NCBI RefSeq assembly: GCF_000179915.2
Contig: NC_014963.1
Span: 4,402,001 to 4,466,000, forward strand
DNA length: 64,000 bases
DNA from: Terriglobus saanensis SP1PR4
GTDB lineage: Bacteria; Acidobacteriota; Terriglobia; Terriglobales; Acidobacteriaceae
Direction: 5' to 3'
The notes beneath the pieces were generated by a model, which saw nothing but the letters and a program-made list of their open reading frames with translations, did not search any database and had not been told where the DNA came from. The translations under genes were made by a program, and so were the position numbers. Below, piece after piece: positions 60,049 to 64,000 of the stretch (position 1 is its first letter; every line of letters starts with the position of its first letter).

Positions 60049-61455
60049 TCATCTCCACTTCGTTGCTTCCCTAACGATCAGATCCTTGAATTGGGGCTCA
60101 GGGAAGCCAAGATGAAGCAGAAACACACCCCGTAGCAACGCTCGCATTTTCTGACTGAGCAGAAACAGCTCTCCGCCTCTTAGCGGCTCGCTCTTTTCAC
60201 CCGACGAACCGCCGGCATGAGTAAAAAAGTTTCTGGTTTCCATCACTGACGCTGCGAATGCGTCAGGATCGATCTTCATTTCGCCAAGTGTGGACTGGCT
60301 AATGCGGCCGCAAAGCTCCTTCAATCTTGATCTGAACGATATCTGGTTGCAATTAGCCACCGCTGCGCTCACTTTCTTCGCGGTCTCATCGTCAATCTCT
60401 AGCTCTTCAAGAAACTTCTCTATCTTTCCACGAAGTGCCTTGAACGAGTTCTTGTCCATTTTCGACTCGTCCCCTCCCGTCGCTCGATGGAAACCCTCAA
60501 GCGCTTGAGCCAGTGACAAAAATTCGGTTTCTACAAAGAGTTTTCCTTTACGCAACACCCCGAGCACTAGGTTTTCAATCTCACGAAATCCCTTCGATTC
60601 ACTAAGCCAAGTCGAGATTGCGAGTGCGAGCTGCGAATTCGAGTGACGCAATGCATCGAGTATCTTATATTTCTCTACAAACGCATGCTGCTTCTTGATT
60701 ACTGCCCCGCTCTTGTCCTCTCGATAAACGAAGAAGGTCTCCATCCCCAGCGATGTACCCGCCAGTAGAGAGAAGAGATTTTCCAACCGGTTGCCAATGT
60801 TCATGAACCACGCTAGAGATTCAGCTTCAGGCGGCGTAACCTCCACGATAGCCACTGTTTTGGTTACCCTTGCTTCTATTTCTTCATCTGTTGTGAGGGT
60901 CTGATAGGCCTTGAGTTCAAGATGGATGCCAGTGTCAAGCACCAAATCCAATAGTGGCTTTGGCTCTAATTGAACTTCGATAGTGACGCGTCCTTCCCCC
61001 CACTTTTCTGTTGAGGGGGTATTCACAAACTTTGAGAGAGAAGAGAATGTATAGCGGGCGCTATCCAGGCATCTATCGTTCATTGCTCCGGTGCGCATGC
61101 CGCTGACGAATATGGACGCGCGTTGAGCCGTAGATATCACTGATTGCTGTTCATCCTCGTACGACGTTAGCCCCGCTTGCTCGACTTCAATGACGTTAAG
61201 CAGACTGCAATTCTTGCCTTCAAAGAATCCATGCAAGATGTCAGAGCGGGGGATTGAATTTGAATCAGAATTCCACTGGGTTAGGTCTAGAGGAGGCACC
61301 TTCGCCCCTCGAAAGTATTGTGGAGAGGTGACGAAGCGAATTCCGTCATCGTTGATCGTGAGAGTGCCGGTCATCACTTCGTCAGGGCTCTGGGGCTTCC
61401 AGAACGCGGCGAGAGAGCTGAATTGTGAGTCCAACCGCAGGTGCTCTTTGCCCAT
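60049..61455 (-). CDS. ApeA-like HEPN-domain protein, putative phage defence
   Basis: 468 residues, AT-richer than neighbours. The N-terminal part (FWKPQSPDEVMTGTLTINDD, GIRFVTSP) matches the start of ApeA proteins, in which an N-terminal beta-rich sensing domain precedes a HEPN domain. The C-terminal HEPN RNase motif Rx4H is RNFFTH at 408-413, within METRNFFTHAGGSSG. ApeA-type proteins protect against phage by RNA cleavage and growth arrest. No partner gene is adjacent, as expected for the single-gene system. Family assignment is from memory of the pattern and is moderately sure; the defence role is inferred. Confidence 0.68.
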   Translation of the reverse strand: MGKEHLRLDSQFSSLAAFWKPQSPDEVMTGTLTINDDGIRFVTSPQYFRGAKVPPLDLTQWNSDSNSIPRSDILHGFFEGKNCSLLNVIEVEQAGLTSYEDEQQSVISTAQRASIFVSGMRTGAMNDRCLDSARYTFSSLSKFVNTPSTEKWGEGRVTIEVQLEPKPLLDLVLDTGIHLELKAYQTLTTDEEIEARVTKTVAIVEVTPPEAESLAWFMNIGNRLENLFSLLAGTSLGMETFFVYREDKSGAVIKKQHAFVEKYKILDALRHSNSQLALAISTWLSESKGFREIENLVLGVLRKGKLFVETEFLSLAQALEGFHRATGGDESKMDKNSFKALRGKIEKFLEELEIDDETAKKVSAAVANCNQISFRSRLKELCGRISQSTLGEMKIDPDAFAASVMETRNFFTHAGGSSGEKSEPLRGGELFLLSQKMRALLRGVFLLHLGFPEPQFKDLIVREATKWR

Positions 61456-61490
61456 AAATGAAAGCTACCAAGCTCTGCGTTAATTGGGCT

Positions 61491-61520
61491 AGAGGGCGTC
61501 GGCTCGCGCCGACGCCCTCT
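61491..61520. terminator. 13-bp perfect hairpin between MBL gene and apeA-like gene
   Basis: AGAGGGCGTCGGC (61491-61503) pairs with GCCGACGCCCTCT (61508-61520), loop TCGC. No strong T-run, but position 38 bp after the metallo-hydrolase stop fits a terminator that separates the two genes. Confidence 0.65.
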
Positions 61521-61557
61521 TCGTCGCTCCGTAATCCCAACTGTCAGTTTCGCAGCG

Positions 61558-62457
61558 TCATTCCTCTTCAATAAGAACGACAACGCGGCCCTTTTCGTCC
61601 TGTCTCAGTTGAGCCATGGGAATATCGTGGTCGTGGGGAAAGAGGACCAGCCAGTTCTCCGGTAGAGCGCGGGCGTAGAAGCGCTTGCGCTCCTCAATGG
61701 TGCGGAGCGGGTCGAGGTCGAAGCCCATCGCCCAGCCGAGGTCGAGGTGCGCTGAGGTGGGGATCAGGTCGGAGATAAAGCAGGCGTGTTCGCCCTCGCT
61801 CTCGATATGGACCGCCATCGTCTGCGCCGTGTGACCGGGGAAGCACTCCAGCCACACGCCTTCGCAGACGTACGGGTCTGCTACCAGAGAGTCTGCGTCG
61901 ACAAGGAGCATCTGCCCGTTTGCGAGAAGCGGTTCGTAGTTGTCTGCTACGTAGCTGATGCGGTCGCGCTCAAGTTGCAGACGTCCGTGCTCCACCTCGC
62001 CCCGGTGCGCCACGTATTTCGCATTGCGAAATGTTGGCGTAATGCGACCGTCGGCGTGGAGCGTGGTGTTCCACGAACAGTGGTCCCAGTGGAGATGCGT
62101 GTTGATGACGAAGTCGATGCTCTCCGGGGCGATGCCTGCGGCGGCGAGGGATGCGGGCAGAAGCTCCTGATTGCCACAGATCTCACGGAGTTTTGGCGAG
62201 AGCTTGTTCCCGAAGCCGGTTTCGATCAGCAGCGTCTTTCCCGCGATCTTCACCACGACGCAGTTGAGACCGATAGTGATTCGATTGAGCTCGTCGCTCG
62301 CGACTTTTCGGCTCCAGAGTGTTTTGGGCACTACGCCAAACATCGCACCGCCGTCGAAGAGGCAGGTGCCGTCCGTGCAGACGACGATCTCTGCCTTCCC
62401 GACTTGCGCATGGCCGCGGATAAGGTCGGTGGAGTTTTCAGCGACAGAAATTTGCAT
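61558..62457 (-). CDS. MBL-fold metallo-hydrolase
   Basis: 299 residues. Metal motif HxHxDH in NTHLHWDHCSW, further histidine ligands in ECFPGHTAQ and FPHDHD, and the aspartate in FISDLIP. The fold resembles quorum-quenching lactonases and related hydrolases, with LFDGGAMFGVVPKTLW near the N terminus, a motif frequent in alkyl-sulfatase or lactonase-like branches. The substrate is unknown. Monocistronic on the minus strand. Confidence 0.85.
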   Translation of the reverse strand: MQISVAENSTDLIRGHAQVGKAEIVVCTDGTCLFDGGAMFGVVPKTLWSRKVASDELNRITIGLNCVVVKIAGKTLLIETGFGNKLSPKLREICGNQELLPASLAAAGIAPESIDFVINTHLHWDHCSWNTTLHADGRITPTFRNAKYVAHRGEVEHGRLQLERDRISYVADNYEPLLANGQMLLVDADSLVADPYVCEGVWLECFPGHTAQTMAVHIESEGEHACFISDLIPTSAHLDLGWAMGFDLDPLRTIEERKRFYARALPENWLVLFPHDHDIPMAQLRQDEKGRVVVLIEEE

Positions 62458-62511
62458 CGTCAGGTGAGCCTAGTTCGCTGCGAGGTCTGACGCAAGTCGC
62501 GTGCAGGAATT

Positions 62512-62964
62512 TCAGGCGTCGCTGGCTTCGGTCCGGAGTATATCCAGACTGGTGGAAGCATCTCCCTGTTCGAGCATCGCAGCAACGGCCGAGACCGCTG
62601 CCATCTGAGATAAAGGCGACGGAACGGACAAGGGCGACGAAGCCGACAGCGGCGAAGGAGAGGCTGCCTTCTGCAGGTTAAAGCAGGCACGGCAAAGCAC
62701 GGGGCGGCCCTGTGTCGGTTTGAAGGGAACGGTTGTGTCGATGCCACAACCGGAGCAGCTGGTGCGGGTCTCAACGCGTCCGAGGATGGATTTTCTGACC
62801 CCACCCGCTGTCTGCATGGTAACTGCCCGCTTGGCCTTGCACGCTTTACAGCGCTTAGGGTCGTTCTTGAACTCGCGGTCAGAGAAAAATAACTGCTCGC
62901 CTGCGGTGAAAATAAAATCTTCGCCACAATCGGAGCAACGAAGCATTCTGTCGATGAAGTTCAT
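62512..62964 (-). CDS. Zinc-ribbon protein with two CxxC ribbons
   Basis: 150 residues. First ribbon: LRCSDCGEDFIFTAGEQLFF then DPKRCKACKAKR, the probable zinc-ribbon domain family. Second ribbon: TRTSCSGCGIDTTVPFKPTQ then GRPVLCRACF. The remaining 50 residues are a low-complexity Ser/Pro stretch and a short helix. Such proteins are common and small, with unknown roles; nucleic-acid or protein binding is plausible. It is 54 bp upstream of the MBL gene on the same strand. Confidence 0.8.
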   Translation of the reverse strand: MNFIDRMLRCSDCGEDFIFTAGEQLFFSDREFKNDPKRCKACKAKRAVTMQTAGGVRKSILGRVETRTSCSGCGIDTTVPFKPTQGRPVLCRACFNLQKAASPSPLSASSPLSVPSPLSQMAAVSAVAAMLEQGDASTSLDILRTEASDA

Positions 62965-63139
62965 GCGGCTTCTCCAACGTGCGGAAAAGGGAAAAGTGCC
63001 TCATCCTTTGGAGGATGTCGGACGGCTGCCGACAGAGGGTGATTTTCTGCGCGGGCCGCGTAGGGGAAGTTTTAAGTGCGGGGGCCCGGTGGTGCAAATT
63101 CAGTACTGCGATTCAGTATTGCCGGTAATGCTTTACGAA

Positions 63140-63169
63140 GTTGGGAGCCACCTTGCGGCAGCTCCCAAC
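63140..63169 (-). terminator. Hairpin after rpsU
   Basis: GTTGGGAGC (63140-63148) pairs with GCTCCCAAC (63161-63169). On the transcribed strand the stem extends to 13 pairs with two G-T pairs, closed by a GCAA tetraloop. No T-run follows. It lies 16 bp after the rpsU stop. Confidence 0.65.
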
Positions 63170-63185
63170 CGGTTACATCAGGAGA

Positions 63186-63383
63186 TTAATCCTGTTCCTT
63201 GCGAATCTTCTTGCGATTCCGTTTGCGTGCGAGAGCTTCCTTCACGCGCTTCTTCTCGCCGGGCTTCAGGTAAAAGGAATGACGCTTGACTTCCTTAATG
63301 ATGTCTTCCTGTTGCACCTTGCGTTTGAAGCGGCGGAGAGCGTTCTCTAACGGTTCGCCTTCCTGGACACGTACTTCTGCCAA
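63186..63383 (-). CDS. rpsU: 30S ribosomal protein S21
   Basis: 65 residues from a TTG at 63383 (AEVRVQEGEPLENALRRFKR), with GAGGT nine bases upstream; a TTG at 63410 would add an atypical MARRRGVFP. Typical S21 blocks follow: KVQQEDIIKEVKRHSFYLKP and GEKKRVKEALARKRNRKKIR. S21 assists initiation on the 30S subunit. Monocistronic, closed by a hairpin. Confidence 0.93.
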   Translation of the reverse strand: MAEVRVQEGEPLENALRRFKRKVQQEDIIKEVKRHSFYLKPGEKKRVKEALARKRNRKKIRKEQD

Positions 63384-63666
63384 GGGAAATACACCTCGCC
63401 TTCGGGCCAATCAGCCAGTTACCAGAATACTCTGTTTGCTCATAAGCGAGCACATAAAGATGGGACAAATGCCCCATTACCGCAGGCGATAGGCGTCGAA
63501 ATTCGCAGGTATTCCGGAATTGGGACTTCTGCGTCGCCAAGGTGCCCGGATTCAGCGAGAAACGCCAAGCCAGAGAGATCTGCAGGGGTCTTCTCTGGAC
63601 AGGAAGGGAGGGTCAGGCCTTAGAATCGTGAGCCGACGGAAGAAGATAGATTTTCAGGGGGTGAAA
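63384..63666. other. Intergenic, divergent promoters expected
   Basis: 283 bp between rpsU (minus) and the final gene (plus). No repeat, RNA gene or strong consensus promoter recognised. Confidence 0.4.
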
Positions 63667-64000
63667 ATGGCCATGCAGCGAAGAGATTTCATGAGGGCCA
63701 TGCTGGCGGCCACGGTTGTGCCCGCAGTCGCGGCGCAGATGGAGGCGCAGGCGGCAGCACCGACACCCACGAAAGAAGGCCCACCGGCTCCTGGTCCCGT
63801 GCCATGGATGCGCGGTCTGGACAGTGCCAAGGTAGACCCGGCTTCGACCATCTCACCGGAAGAGATTGGTCTTGAAAATGTCCGGTTCTTTACGCAGACG
63901 CAGATGGACACGCTTCGTCATCTGAGCAATATCCTCGTTCCACCCCTTAAAGGAAAACCCGGCGCGGTGGCCGCGGGAGCGCCCGAGTTTATGGATTTCT
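63667..64000 (+). CDS. Gluconate 2-dehydrogenase subunit 3-like protein with Tat signal, partial
   Basis: 111 codons are visible; the 3' end lies outside the window. The ATG at 63667 follows GGGGG; a GTG at 63661 is an alternative. A twin-arginine signal (MQRRDFMRAMLAATVVPAVA) is followed by a Pro/Ala linker and VRFFTQTQMDTLRHLSNIL, VPPLKGKPGA and APEFMDF, which match the small gamma subunit family of membrane-bound GMC-type dehydrogenases. That subunit helps export the FAD-bearing large subunit, which would be expected just downstream. Confidence 0.75.
   Translation, partial: MAMQRRDFMRAMLAATVVPAVAAQMEAQAAAPTPTKEGPPAPGPVPWMRGLDSAKVDPASTISPEEIGLENVRFFTQTQMDTLRHLSNILVPPLKGKPGAVAAGAPEFMDF

Overview
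The window looks like chromosomal DNA of an Acidobacteriota member, most likely family Acidobacteriaceae (Terriglobus/Granulicella/Edaphobacter type). This is inferred from gene families that are abundant in that group: two PadR plus ADOP permease modules, a VWFA-related acidobacterial-type secreted protein, an Oar-like TonB-dependent receptor with a carboxypeptidase-regulatory domain, and a DUF1080 protein next to a Tat-exported Gfo/Idh/MocA oxidoreductase. The DNA is mostly GC-rich; AT-richer patches mark probable acquired genes (20703-21122, 37334-38377, 60049-61455).

Layout. 1-1292: end of a sulfate assimilation operon (cysN with a degenerate kinase-like tail, then an iron-sulfur APS reductase type cysH). 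1630-4730: PLP decarboxylase, then an xdhC/mocA-like pair for molybdenum hydroxylase maturation. 4727-6827: MFS exporter and divergent TetR regulator sharing a palindromic operator. 6997-10154: two tandem carotenoid-desaturase-like FAD enzymes. 10208-12146: ECF sigma factor, one-pass membrane protein and short secretin-like protein, translationally coupled. 12110-16315: acyltransferase, SGNH lipoprotein, GGDEF/EAL protein. 16619-24225: two PadR/ADOP modules around a creatininase-like protein and a small AT-rich gene. 24435-26336: PlsC-like acyltransferase and CrtQ-like glycosyltransferase. 26433-36570: VWFA protein, trmFO, membrane protein, ROK kinase, peptidase-like hydrolase, sugar oxidoreductase pair, beta-lactamase-like hydrolase. 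36571-38601: accessory patch with an unrecognised gene. 38602-41692: DUF1275 protein, LarA-like protein, OmpH/Skp chaperone. 42254-45757: Oar-like receptor followed by a duplicated copy of its own 3' end. 45982-50777: lepA, LysM lytic transglycosylase, histone H1-like protein. 50882-55187: peroxiredoxin, then lpxI, a RelE/HTH toxin-antitoxin pair, lpxA, fabZ and a LolA-like protein. 55204-59963: SDR enzyme, a frameshifted DoxX-like gene, yjbR, a parS-like palindrome, a DUF3253 gene, tyrS, a TonB-C protein and a duplicated tyrS tail. 60049-61455: an ApeA-like HEPN protein, a probable stand-alone phage-defence gene. 61558-64000: metallo-hydrolase, zinc-ribbon protein, rpsU and the start of a Tat-exported gluconate-dehydrogenase-subunit-3-like gene.

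The most notable signals are: a toxin-antitoxin pair lodged inside the lipid A operon with its antitoxin stop overlapping the lpxI start; two independent cases where the 3' end of a gene is duplicated just downstream of itself (tyrS and the Oar-like receptor); an ApeA-like HEPN protein beside the tyrS duplication; a family of eight intergenic hairpins whose stems differ in sequence but stay complementary; a perfect parS-like 16-mer; and several hairpins or palindromes placed to control neighbouring genes. No tRNA, rRNA, CRISPR array or intact insertion sequence was recognised.
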